In this document: piece after piece, positions 42,722-51,406 of the stretch
How the letters are laid out: each line of letters starts with the position of its first letter
How positions within the stretch are numbered: the stretch's first letter is position 1
Assembly (NCBI RefSeq): GCF_020510425.1
Contig: NZ_JAHBAH010000001.1
Coordinates: forward strand, 2,895,001-2,959,000
DNA length: 64,000 nt
Reading direction: 5' to 3'
Origin: Quatrionicoccus australiensis
Lineage (GTDB): Bacteria > Pseudomonadota > Gammaproteobacteria > Burkholderiales > Rhodocyclaceae
Notes under the pieces: generated by a model
Seen by the model: the letters and a program-made list of their open reading frames with translations, nothing else
Database searches by the model: none
What the model was told of the DNA's origin: nothing
Position numbers and translations under genes: made by a program

Positions 42722-42745
42722 AGTTGCGTCCGGTCCGGTCGATAA
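42719..42745 (+). promoter_or_regulatory. sigma-28 (FliA) promoter upstream of cheV
   Basis: TAAAGTTG, 11 bases, GTCGATAA: the -35 is near perfect and the -10 matches GCCGATAA at seven of eight positions, with the correct TAAA-N15 spacing. It begins at the STAS stop codon, 144 bases before cheV. A weaker sigma-70-like TTGAGG-N16-TATGCT lies further down the gap. Confidence 0.8.
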
Positions 42746-42888
42746 ACAGTAGTGGCGCAGTGATGCTGGATGCGCAGAATGGCGCTTGGGTGCGCAGTTT
42801 GAGGCGAATCGAAAAGCGTGTATGCTAGATTCGCATCGGTGCCAAAGCCATTAAACAAGCCGATTGCACGAAGTGCGAGGGGATTACG

Positions 42889-43860
42889 ATGTCTGAGTTG
42901 TTGAAGAATATCGACGCGCGAACCAAGCTGGCGGGAACCAACAAGCTTGAGATTTTGCTGTTTTTTCTTGGGGTGGATCAGCGTACTGGTCGCCGCGAGA
43001 CCTATGGGATCAATGTGTTCAAGGTCCGTGAGGTCATGCGCACGCCATTGATTACTGCTGCGCCGGACATGCCTTCCTCTGTTGAGGGGATGGTCAGTTT
43101 GCGCGGGGCACTGGTCCCGGTTATTGATCTGGCCAAGTACTCCGGGATCAGCGCCGACACGCCACGTGAAATCATGATCGTGACCGAGTACAACGGTCAT
43201 ACCCAGGGTTTTCTGGTTGAAGGCGTTGATACCATCTTGCGTCTCGACTGGAGCAAGATGCGGGTTCCACCGGAGATGCTGACGGCGCAGACAGGTGGTC
43301 TGGTTACTGCGGTGACGGAACTGGACGACGCGCGCCTGGTGATGATGATGGACGTTGAAAAAGTCCTCTCGGAAACCACCAGTATCGATAACGAGATCAT
43401 GTTCCGTGGTGTCGTGCCGGTCGACCGCCCGGATTGCACGGTTTTCTATTGCGACGATTCCAGTGTTGCCCGCAAGCAGATTGAACGCACCCTCAGTGTC
43501 ATGGGTGTCAAAGGTTTGAGTGCAGTCAATGGTCGCCAGATGTGGGACGAAATGGAAAAAGTGGCGACCTACGCCCAGTCGATTGGCAAGCCGGCTTCTG
43601 AACTGATCAACCTGGTGCTGACTGATATTGAAATGCCGGAAATGGATGGCTATATCCTGACCAAAAAAATCAAGTCCGACCCGCGTTTCAATGGCGTTCC
43701 AGTCATCATGCACTCCTCGTTGTCCGGTATGTCGAATCAGAAGCTCGGACAATCGGTTGGTGTTGATGAGTATGTTCCAAAATTTGAGCCGCAGCGGCTT
43801 TCGGAAACCTTGGCGCGCCGCCTGGGGGTCGAGGCTTCCGCTCCGGTCGTGGCTGCCTGA
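42889..43860 (+). CDS. cheV: CheV (CheW-receiver fusion), first copy
   Basis: 323 residues: a CheW-like domain (INVFKVREVMRTPLITAAPDMP, VEGMVSLRGALVPVIDLA) fused to a receiver (phospho-Asp in LVLTDIEMPEMDGY). CheV couples receptors to CheA and can take phosphate from it. It is the first gene behind the FliA promoter. A second CheV follows 16 bases after its stop. Confidence 0.95.
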   Translation: MSELLKNIDARTKLAGTNKLEILLFFLGVDQRTGRRETYGINVFKVREVMRTPLITAAPDMPSSVEGMVSLRGALVPVIDLAKYSGISADTPREIMIVTEYNGHTQGFLVEGVDTILRLDWSKMRVPPEMLTAQTGGLVTAVTELDDARLVMMMDVEKVLSETTSIDNEIMFRGVVPVDRPDCTVFYCDDSSVARKQIERTLSVMGVKGLSAVNGRQMWDEMEKVATYAQSIGKPASELINLVLTDIEMPEMDGYILTKKIKSDPRFNGVPVIMHSSLSGMSNQKLGQSVGVDEYVPKFEPQRLSETLARRLGVEASAPVVAA

Positions 43861-43876
43861 ATACTAGCGGGAGAGG

Positions 43877-44818
43877 ATGATGGATCTCGTTGAAAATAAA
43901 AACCTGCTAGACAGTGTTGATGCTCGTACCCGTCTCGCGGGCTCCAACAAGATGGAGATTTTGCTTTTCACTTTGGGGACGCGCGAAATATTTGGTATCA
44001 ATGTCTTCAAGGTTCGGGAGGTTGGCCGTACCCCGCGCATTACAAAGACACCCAACATGCCGCGCGGTGTCGAGGGTTTGATCTCCTTGCGTGGAAATGT
44101 CATTCCGGTACTTTCTCTGGCGCCGTTCATGCATCTTGATGGCGTGGCTCCGGGCTTGGGAAAGACGATGATGGTGGCCGAATATTCGAAGAGGACGCTA
44201 GGCTTCCTTGTGCACGAAGTGGATCGAATTATTCGCGTTGACTGGGAGCGGGTGAAGGCGCCTGAAAGCGTTTTGGCCGCCAATCAGGGGTTGATTACAG
44301 CGGTTATCGAGCTGGACGGCAGCAATCTGGTTTCGATTCTTGATGTCGAGCAGATTCTTGCCAATGCTTTCGGTGAGGCGATGATCGTTGATATCGCTCC
44401 GGCCCGGGTTGATCCCGACACCAGCGTTTTCTTCGTCGATGACTCCGTTGTTGCCCGCCGCAAAATTTCGGAAGTGCTCGACAAGCTGGGGGTCCGCCAC
44501 AAGCATGCGACTAACGGCATGGAGGCTTGGACGCGTTTGCAGGGCATTGCAGCACATGCCTTGCAGAGCGGTCAGAATATTCGCGACGAGATTCGCTTGA
44601 TTCTGGTTGATGCAGAAATGCCGGAAATGGATGGCTACGTGTTGACCAAGAATATCAAATCGGATCCCCGCTTTGACGGCGTGCCGGTTGTGATGCATTC
44701 GTCTCTTTCATCCGAAGCCAATCGAGCGATGGGCAAGTCGGTGGGGGTTGATGCCTACGTCGCAAAATTCGATGCCGAAGCGCTGGCGGATACGCTGCGC
44801 CCGCTGATTGAACGATAA
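43877..44818 (+). CDS. cheV: CheV (CheW-receiver fusion), second copy
   Basis: 313 residues with the same layout as the preceding CheV: a CheW-like domain (FGINVFKVREVGRTPRITKT) and a receiver with phospho-Asp in ILVDAEMPEMDGYVL. The two copies are clear paralogues, sharing blocks such as TKxIKSDPRFxGVPVxMHSS, but differ in the receptor-coupling face (REVGRTP versus REVMRTP). ATG 43877 or 43880 may be used after GGGAGAGG. It lies 21 bases upstream of the second cheY. Confidence 0.94.
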   Translation: MMDLVENKNLLDSVDARTRLAGSNKMEILLFTLGTREIFGINVFKVREVGRTPRITKTPNMPRGVEGLISLRGNVIPVLSLAPFMHLDGVAPGLGKTMMVAEYSKRTLGFLVHEVDRIIRVDWERVKAPESVLAANQGLITAVIELDGSNLVSILDVEQILANAFGEAMIVDIAPARVDPDTSVFFVDDSVVARRKISEVLDKLGVRHKHATNGMEAWTRLQGIAAHALQSGQNIRDEIRLILVDAEMPEMDGYVLTKNIKSDPRFDGVPVVMHSSLSSEANRAMGKSVGVDAYVAKFDAEALADTLRPLIER

Positions 44819-44839
44819 CAAGCAAGCTCTGGAGTACTC

Positions 44840-45235
44840 ATGGCAGCTGATCCAAAAATGAGGTTTCTCGTGGTGGATGATTTTTCCACCATGCGTCGTA
44901 TTGTCCGCAATCTTCTCAAGGAGTTGGGCTACACCAATGTTGATGAGGCTGAGGATGGGGCGATTGCCCTGCAAAAATTGCAAGGTGGTGGTTTTGAGTT
45001 TGTCGTAACTGACTGGAATATGCCCAACATGGATGGCCTGACGCTGTTGCAGACGATTCGTGCAACACCCAGCCTCAAGCATCTTCCGGTTTTGATGATC
45101 ACTGCCGAGGCCAAAAAGGAAAATATTATTGCTGCTGCACAGGCTGGTGCCAGCGGCTATATCGTAAAACCCTTCACGGCAGGAACCTTGTCGGAAAAGC
45201 TGAACAAGATTTTCGAAAAGATGGGCTTGGCCTGA
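44840..45235 (+). CDS. cheY: chemotaxis response regulator CheY (second copy, cheZ partner)
   Basis: 131 residues, a receiver closely resembling enteric Che[22 protein letters not shown], phospho-Asp in [12 protein letters not shown], Thr in [12 protein letters not shown] (TAEA), conserved Tyr and Lys in GYIVKPFT. It should bind the flagellar switch protein when phosphorylated. It lies 7 bases before the cheZ start. Confidence 0.97.
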   Translation: MAADPKMRFLVVDDFSTMRRIVRNLLKELGYTNVDEAEDGAIALQKLQGGGFEFVVTDWNMPNMDGLTLLQTIRATPSLKHLPVLMITAEAKKENIIAAAQAGASGYIVKPFTAGTLSEKLNKIFEKMGLA

Positions 45236-45242
45236 GGTGACC

Positions 45243-46082
45243 ATGACCGCAAATAACGATTCCAATGATCTGGAAGCCCTCTTCGACTCGATCGCTGCCG
45301 ACTTTACGCCGGAGCCGGTGAAAGCGCCTGCTCCTGTCGTGTCTGCGGCTCCGGCAACGGATGATAGCGATGATTTGCAGGCGCTGTTTGATAGCGTGGC
45401 AGCGGAGTCGCAAGCATCCCATGTCGATCCTGCACCGAGTTCCGCACCGGGGGAGGCCGCGGAAGGCTGGTCGAACCAGGAGTCCGTCTTCAATCGGATC
45501 GGTCACATGGCGCGTGCCTTGCACGACACGCTAGGCCAGCTCGGATACGACAAGCTGCTGGAAAAAACAGTGTCGGCGTTGCCTGATGCCAAGGATCGCT
45601 TGGCATATGTGGCTAATTTGACTGAGCAGGCAGCTTGTCGGGTTTTGAATGCGACCGATATTGCCAGTCCGTTGGTGGATGAAATCGAGAGCGGCGCGCA
45701 TGCTTTGGGGCAGCGTTGGGATCAGGTTTTTGCCAACCAGGTGTCGCCGCAGGATTTCAAGCAACTGGCAGTCGAGACAAGGTCTTTTCTGAATGAGCAG
45801 ATGCCGCAGAAGACCAAGGCGACGCATGCGCAACTGACAGAAATCATGATGGCGCAGGACTTTCAGGACTTGACCGGTCAGGTCATCAAGAAAATCGTCG
45901 CTTTGGCGCAAGAGCTTGAGACTGGCTTGATGAGCGTCTTGGTGGAGATCGTGCCGGATGCCAAGCGCACCGATGAGGTCAATAGTTTGATGAATGGGCC
46001 GGTGGTCAATGCCGAAGGGCGCACCGATGTCGTGGTCAACCAGGAACAGGTTGACGATTTGCTGGATAGCCTCGGTTTCTGA
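45243..46082 (+). CDS. cheZ: CheY-phosphate phosphatase CheZ
   Basis: 279 residues. The four-helix-bundle core has the catalytic Asp209 and Gln213 in FQDLTGQVIKKI, and the C-terminal CheY-binding peptide reads QVDDLLDSLGF. The N-terminus is extended and carries two copies of a similar acidic-hydrophobic motif (SNDLEALFDSIAADF at about residues 7-21 and SDDLQALFDSVAAES at about 42-56), followed by an Ala/Pro-rich linker. ATG 45243 is used; an in-frame GTG lies two codons earlier. It is longer than enteric CheZ because of this N-terminal extension. Confidence 0.95.
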   Translation: MTANNDSNDLEALFDSIAADFTPEPVKAPAPVVSAAPATDDSDDLQALFDSVAAESQASHVDPAPSSAPGEAAEGWSNQESVFNRIGHMARALHDTLGQLGYDKLLEKTVSALPDAKDRLAYVANLTEQAACRVLNATDIASPLVDEIESGAHALGQRWDQVFANQVSPQDFKQLAVETRSFLNEQMPQKTKATHAQLTEIMMAQDFQDLTGQVIKKIVALAQELETGLMSVLVEIVPDAKRTDEVNSLMNGPVVNAEGRTDVVVNQEQVDDLLDSLGF

Positions 46083-46095
46083 GGGGGGGTCGAAA

Positions 46096-48009
46096 ATGAG
46101 CGACTTTGCCGGAATGGAAGACCTGCTGCAGGATTTCTTGCAGGAAGCCCACGATCTGTTGTCGGATGTGGATAATAAATTGGTTGATCTTGAGAAGATG
46201 CCGGATGATCGCAGCTTGCTCAATGACATCTTTCGAGGATTCCATACCGTCAAGGGCGGTGCTGGTTTTCTGAACGCATCCGAGTTGGTGACTTTGTGTC
46301 ACCTGACGGAAAATCTTTTTGATCGCTTGCGCAATGGTGAGCTTGAGCTGACGCCCGAACTGATGGACATCATCATGGCGGCCACCAAGGGCGTACGCGA
46401 CATGTTTGGTGAGTTGGGGCAAATGGTTTTGCCGCAGCCTGCCGATCCCGAAGTGATTGCTGCCCTGCAGGGGGCGTTGACCGGCGAGGCGCCGGGTGCG
46501 CATGCTGCTGTAGAAGCGGCTCCTGCTCCTGCTGCAGCACAGCCTGCGGAGCGTGTGTCCGGTGAGCCTGACTGGAACGAGTTGCATGCAGCTGTTACCG
46601 GCGAGGCGGATGTTGCGCAAGGTGAGGTCATTACCAAGGCGGAGACTGTTGCTGCGCAGGTGCCGGTTGCCGCCGCTCCGGCGGGAGCCGTGGCAGCGAC
46701 AGCGGGTGGGGCCGCAGCGCCTTCTCCCTTTGGCCGTCGCGCAACCGATCGTCCGGGTGGTCAGCCGAGTGCGGCAAGACGGACGGAGGAGCGCGGTCGC
46801 GAAAATACCATTCGTGTTGATACTTCGCGTCTGGATCAGGTGTTGAATCTTTCCGGTGAAATCGGTTTGACGAAGAACCGGTTGACCAGTCTGCGCGCCG
46901 ATATTCTGGCTGGCAAGAATGATTCGGAGACCTTGCATGCCCTTGATCAGGCAGTAAGTCAGCTCGATCTTCTGGTGTCGGATCTACAGAATTCGGTGAT
47001 GAAGACCCGGATGCAGCCGATTGGCCGGCTGTTCCAGAAGTATCCCCGGATTGCCCGCGATCTGGCGCGGCAATTGGGCAAGGATGTCGAACTTGTGCTG
47101 GCTGGTGAGGAAACCGAAGTCGACAAGACGATGATTGAGGATCTTGCCGATCCTTTGATTCACTTGATTCGCAACGCGGTTGATCATGGCGTGGAAATGC
47201 CGCTTGAGCGGCAGGCTGCCGGCAAGCCGCAAAAGAGCCTGGTGCGTCTCGAGGCGCGCCAGGAAGGTGATCACATTGTTTTGATCATCGCTGACGATGG
47301 CAAGGGGATGAGTGCCGAACGCATTCGTGCCAAGGCAGTCGAAAAAGGGCTGATTTCCGAAGAGGAAGCCAATACGCTGGATGAGCGTCAGAGCCTGAAC
47401 CTGATCTTCCTGCCGGGATTCTCGACCAAGTCGCAGATTTCGGATGTTTCCGGTCGTGGCGTCGGCATGGATGTGGTGAAAACCAATATCCAGAAACTGA
47501 ACGGTGCGATCGAGATTCGTTCGGAGCCGGGCAAGGGATCTGTTTTCATTATCTCCCTGCCGCTGACTTTGGCCATTTTGCCCGTCCTGCTTGTTTTGTT
47601 GGGCGATCAGCCTTTTGCCCTGCCGCTTTCTTTGGTTCGGGAAATCTTGCCGATCGAGCAGAGCCGCATTCAGGAGGTTGGTGGCAAGGAAACCCTGGTT
47701 GTGCGCGGCGAAGTGCTGCCGGTCATTTCTCTGGCTCGCTTGCTGGGCTGGCCGCTGGAGCGTTATCCGGAATACGGCGTCTTCATGCAGACCGCCGAGC
47801 GCAGCTTCATTCTTGGTGTGGATAGTTTTGCCGGGCGTGATGATGCGGTGATCAAGTCGCTTGAAGATTTCCGTCCGCGTGGTGTTGCCGGGGTGACTAC
47901 GCTTTCGAATGGTCAGATTGTGCTTATTCTGGACATGAAAGAGTTGCTGGCCGATCTCGGGCAGCATGCTGACATGGGCGCGGCCATGCGAGCACTAGAG
48001 TTCGTCTGA
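46096..48009 (+). CDS. cheA: chemotaxis histidine kinase CheA (second copy)
   Basis: 637 residues. The P1 Hpt domain carries its phospho-His in FHTVKGGAGFL. An Ala/Pro-rich linker replaces P2, with no recognisable CheY-binding domain. P3 (LDQVLNLSGEIGLTKNRL), P4 (LIRNAVDHGVE, IADDGKGMS, GRGVGMDVV) and P5 (FALPLSLVREILPIE) follow. It is shorter than the first CheA and shares no GYGFF repeats. GAGGGGGGGT precedes ATG 46096. It ends the chemotaxis operon and is followed by a terminator. Confidence 0.95.
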   Translation: MSDFAGMEDLLQDFLQEAHDLLSDVDNKLVDLEKMPDDRSLLNDIFRGFHTVKGGAGFLNASELVTLCHLTENLFDRLRNGELELTPELMDIIMAATKGVRDMFGELGQMVLPQPADPEVIAALQGALTGEAPGAHAAVEAAPAPAAAQPAERVSGEPDWNELHAAVTGEADVAQGEVITKAETVAAQVPVAAAPAGAVAATAGGAAAPSPFGRRATDRPGGQPSAARRTEERGRENTIRVDTSRLDQVLNLSGEIGLTKNRLTSLRADILAGKNDSETLHALDQAVSQLDLLVSDLQNSVMKTRMQPIGRLFQKYPRIARDLARQLGKDVELVLAGEETEVDKTMIEDLADPLIHLIRNAVDHGVEMPLERQAAGKPQKSLVRLEARQEGDHIVLIIADDGKGMSAERIRAKAVEKGLISEEEANTLDERQSLNLIFLPGFSTKSQISDVSGRGVGMDVVKTNIQKLNGAIEIRSEPGKGSVFIISLPLTLAILPVLLVLLGDQPFALPLSLVREILPIEQSRIQEVGGKETLVVRGEVLPVISLARLLGWPLERYPEYGVFMQTAERSFILGVDSFAGRDDAVIKSLEDFRPRGVAGVTTLSNGQIVLILDMKELLADLGQHADMGAAMRALEFV

Positions 48010-48033
48010 TTTTCCTTTGCGGTCAACGAGTTG

Positions 48034-48060
48034 AGAGGAGGCTTTGCCTCCTCTTTTCTT
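48034..48060 (+). terminator. intrinsic terminator at the end of the chemotaxis operon
   Basis: AGAGGAGGC / GCCTCCTCT, a perfect 9-bp stem with a TTT loop and a T-rich tail. The rest of the 178-base gap to flhB contains a TATAAT (48156-48161) without a convincing -35 at the right distance. Confidence 0.9.
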
Positions 48061-48187
48061 TTTGAAGTTTACTCTGTTGTCATGTGCTTGCGGTTGGCTG
48101 CTGAGAAACAGGCTAAATAAACGCACGTACCTCTTTATTTTTTCAGGTTTTTTCCTATAATGCCCATAACTACTCCCCAAGACGGTT

Positions 48188-49321
48188 ATGGCAGAAGACA
48201 GCGACCTCGAAAAAACCGAAGAGCCTAGCGGAAGGCGAATCGAGCAGGCCCGCGAGCAGGGTCAGGTCCCCCATTCCCGTGAACTTGGTACTTTTCTTGT
48301 TCTGATTGTTGCTGGCTCGGCTTTTTGGATGATGGGCAGCTGGTTTTCGCAGCGCGTCATGGCAATTGCCCGCAAGGGTTTGTCCATCGAGCCGAAGTTC
48401 ATGCATGAGCCTGCCCAGATGCTGCCCCGGTTGGCTGATATATCCGGTGATGCCTTGCTGGTGTTTTCTCCCTTGCTTGCGCTGCTGTTGCTGGCTGCCG
48501 TGTTGCCGCCCTTCTTTTTGAATGCCTGGGTTTTCGCGCCGAAGGCTTTGGTGCCGGATATCAATCGGATGAATCCGCTCACCGGTTTTGGGCGCATGTT
48601 TTCCTGGAACAGCCTGATGGAGTTGGGCAAGGCTGTTCTCAAGGCCGGTTTGGTTGGCGGTGTTGCCGTCATGTTGATCTGGAAAGAGCGTGACGAAATT
48701 TTCGGTCTGCTGGCCCAGCCGCTAGAGGCGGCCTTGGCCCATGCCGGGCATCTGGTCAGTTTTTCCTTCCTGATGCTGGTTGCAGCCCTGGTGCTGGTTG
48801 TGGCGGCTGATGTTCCCTTCCAGCTCTGGCAGCATTTCGACAAGCTGAAGATGACCAAGGAAGAGGTCAAGCAGGAAATGAAGGAAATGATGGGTGATCC
48901 GCATGTCAAGGGACGCATCCGCAGTCTTCAGATGCAGGCCGCGCGCAAGCGGATGATGGCCTCGGTGCCGCAGGCCAATGTGATTGTGACCAATCCGACC
49001 CATTATGCGGTGGCGCTTTCTTACCAGGCTGGCATGGCTGCACCGAAAGTGGTTGCCAAGGGCGTGGGGGCGATCGCGCTCAAGATACGTGAGGTCGGGG
49101 CCGAGCATGCGGTGCCGGTGCTTGAGGCGCCGCCATTGGCGCGAGCCTTGTACAAACATGCCGAACTTGACGCAGAAATTCCCTCCGCTCTGTACAACGC
49201 AGTCGCGGAGGTTCTTGCTTATATCTATCAGCTTGCCAACTGGCGTCAGGAGGGCGGTGTTTATCCCGTGCCGCCGCGCGACCTCTCGGTGCCGCCCGAA
49301 CTCGTTCCGGAGGCTGCGTAA
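48188..49321 (+). CDS. flhB: flagellar export switch protein FlhB
   Basis: 377 residues: about four membrane helices, then a cytoplasmic domain with the autocleavage site N-PTH (VTNPTHYAVAL), which switches export from hook to filament substrates. The N-terminus EKTEEPSGRRIEQAREQGQV is typical. Its stop directly abuts the flhA ATG. Confidence 0.97.
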   Translation: MAEDSDLEKTEEPSGRRIEQAREQGQVPHSRELGTFLVLIVAGSAFWMMGSWFSQRVMAIARKGLSIEPKFMHEPAQMLPRLADISGDALLVFSPLLALLLLAAVLPPFFLNAWVFAPKALVPDINRMNPLTGFGRMFSWNSLMELGKAVLKAGLVGGVAVMLIWKERDEIFGLLAQPLEAALAHAGHLVSFSFLMLVAALVLVVAADVPFQLWQHFDKLKMTKEEVKQEMKEMMGDPHVKGRIRSLQMQAARKRMMASVPQANVIVTNPTHYAVALSYQAGMAAPKVVAKGVGAIALKIREVGAEHAVPVLEAPPLARALYKHAELDAEIPSALYNAVAEVLAYIYQLANWRQEGGVYPVPPRDLSVPPELVPEAA

Positions 49322-51406
49322 ATGGCCGCTCCTTCACTTGGCATGCAAGGCTTGCTGACCCGCCTCAATGTGACGCAGCTTGCTGCGCCTATGCTGATTC
49401 TGATGATCCTGGCGATGATGGTCTTGCCATTGCCGGCATTCGCACTGGATCTGTTGTTTACCTTCAATATCGCCATTTCGATTCTGGTGTTGCTGGTAGC
49501 GGTCAACACGCAAAAAACACTCGATTTCTCGGTTTTCCCGACGGTTCTTCTGGTGACTACGCTGTTGCGTTTGTCCCTCAATGTGGCATCGACCCGGGTG
49601 GTCATGCTTGAAGGGCACAAGGGGCCAGACGCGGCCGGCAAGGTGATCGAGGCCTTCGGACACTTCCTTGTTGGCGGTAATTTTGCGGTTGGTATCGTCG
49701 TTTTCCTGATCCTGGTGGTCATCAACTTTGTCGTTATCACCAAGGGTGCCGGCCGCGTTGCCGAAGTCTCGGCACGCTTTACGCTGGATGCCATGCCAGG
49801 CAAGCAGATGGCAATCGATGCCGACCTCAACGCCGGTCTGATCGGCGAAGAAGATGCGCGCAAACGGCGCCAGGATATTTCGCGCGAGGCCGAATTCTTT
49901 GGCTCGATGGACGGTGCTTCCAAGTTTGTGCGCGGGGATGCGGTGGCCGGCATCGTTATCATGCTGCTCAATGTGGTTGGTGGTCTGGTGGTTGGGGTTG
50001 CCCAGCACAACATGGAGATCGGGCTGGCGGCCAAGAATTACACGCTGCTGACGATTGGCGATGGCTTGGTCGCGCAGATTCCCGGTCTGATCATTTCAAT
50101 CGCCGCCGGTATGGTGGTGACCCGCGTCTCCGATGATCGTGATATCGGCCAGCAGGTGGTTGGTCAGATGTTTCGCAATGCCAAGGCTATTGCGATTACC
50201 GGCGCCATTGTCGGCTTCCTCGGCTTGATTCCGGGAATGCCCAATCTGGTGTTTTTGACGCTGGCTTCCGGGTTGGGCTGGGCTGCCTGGAAAATGCAGA
50301 AGAAAGAGCAGCAGATCGTTGCCGCACCGGTCGCGGTTGCTCCTGCGCCGGCTCAGGAATCGATGGAGGCGACCTGGAATGACGTGGCGCCGCTTGATGT
50401 GCTTGGTCTGGAAGTCGGCTATCGCCTGATTCCGCTGGTCGACAAGTCGCAAGATGGCGAATTGCTGCGCCGTATTCGTGGTATCCGCAAAAAGTTCGCC
50501 CAGGAAGTCGGCTTCCTTGTCTCGCCGGTCCACATTCGTGACAACCTCGAATTGAAGCCGAATGCCTATCGTATCCTGCTCAAGGGCGTCGAAGTTGGCA
50601 TGGGCGAAGCCTATGTCGGCCAGTTCCTGGCCATTAATCCCGGACGCGTTGCCGGTACGCTGAATGGAACGGCCACCAAGGATCCGGCCTTTGGTCTGCC
50701 GGCCACCTGGATTGATGGTGGTCAGCGTGATCAGGCGCAGGCATACGGATACACCGTGGTTGATTCGTCGACGGTGGTTGCCACGCACCTGAATCACCTG
50801 ATTTTGACTCATGCCGCAGAGTTGCTGGGTCGTCAGGAAGTGCAACAGTTGCTCGAGCATCTGGGCAAGGAAATGCCCAAACTGGTCGAGGACCTGGTGC
50901 CCAAGATATTGCCGCTTGGAACCCTGCAGAAAATTCTTCAGGGCTTGCTCGATGAAGGCGTCCATATCCGCGATATGCGCACCATCATCGAAACGGTCGC
51001 CGACCACGCGACACGCACGCAAAATGCCGACGAACTCACGACCCATGTCCGCAATGCGCTGGGTCGGGCGATCGTCCAGCAGCTCTTCCCGGGAACCGGT
51101 GAAATGCAGGTCATGTCACTCGACCCGACCTTGGAGCGCTTGCTGGCCCAGGCTGTTGCCGGTGGTTCGGAAAATACCAGTTTTGAACCCGGCCTGGCCG
51201 ATACCCTGGTCCGGGAAACCGCCGCGGCTTCGGCTCGCCAGGAGGGGCTTGGCCTGCCGGCGGTTCTTCTGGTGCCAGCCAGCCTGCGCCTGCTTCTTTC
51301 CCGCTTCCTGCGCCGTACCGTTCCTCAGTTGAAGGTGCTGGCCCATAACGAAGTTCCAGAAACACGAATTATCAAGGTGACCTCGATCATCGGAGGTAAG
51401 ACATGA
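49322..51406 (+). CDS. flhA: flagellar export gate protein FlhA
   Basis: 694 residues: eight membrane helices in the first half (opening with LLTRLNVTQLAAPMLILMI), including the conserved ALDLLFTFNIAISILVLLVA and the FHIPEP-type loop (SARFTLDAMPGKQMAIDADL). A large cytoplasmic domain binds chaperone-substrate complexes. It forms the proton-driven export gate with FlhB. The last four bases overlap flhF. Confidence 0.97.
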   Translation: MAAPSLGMQGLLTRLNVTQLAAPMLILMILAMMVLPLPAFALDLLFTFNIAISILVLLVAVNTQKTLDFSVFPTVLLVTTLLRLSLNVASTRVVMLEGHKGPDAAGKVIEAFGHFLVGGNFAVGIVVFLILVVINFVVITKGAGRVAEVSARFTLDAMPGKQMAIDADLNAGLIGEEDARKRRQDISREAEFFGSMDGASKFVRGDAVAGIVIMLLNVVGGLVVGVAQHNMEIGLAAKNYTLLTIGDGLVAQIPGLIISIAAGMVVTRVSDDRDIGQQVVGQMFRNAKAIAITGAIVGFLGLIPGMPNLVFLTLASGLGWAAWKMQKKEQQIVAAPVAVAPAPAQESMEATWNDVAPLDVLGLEVGYRLIPLVDKSQDGELLRRIRGIRKKFAQEVGFLVSPVHIRDNLELKPNAYRILLKGVEVGMGEAYVGQFLAINPGRVAGTLNGTATKDPAFGLPATWIDGGQRDQAQAYGYTVVDSSTVVATHLNHLILTHAAELLGRQEVQQLLEHLGKEMPKLVEDLVPKILPLGTLQKILQGLLDEGVHIRDMRTIIETVADHATRTQNADELTTHVRNALGRAIVQQLFPGTGEMQVMSLDPTLERLLAQAVAGGSENTSFEPGLADTLVRETAAASARQEGLGLPAVLLVPASLRLLLSRFLRRTVPQLKVLAHNEVPETRIIKVTSIIGGKT

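Noticed and set aside
45994..46095. Longer N-terminus for the second CheA
   Set aside because: It would overlap the cheZ 3' end with non-CheA sequence; ATG 46096 has a strong G-rich ribosome site and begins the Hpt domain.
48162..48169. GCCCATAA upstream of flhB, resembling a FliA -10
   Set aside because: No TAAA lies 15 bases upstream (the bases there are TCAG), so a sigma-28 promoter is not supported.
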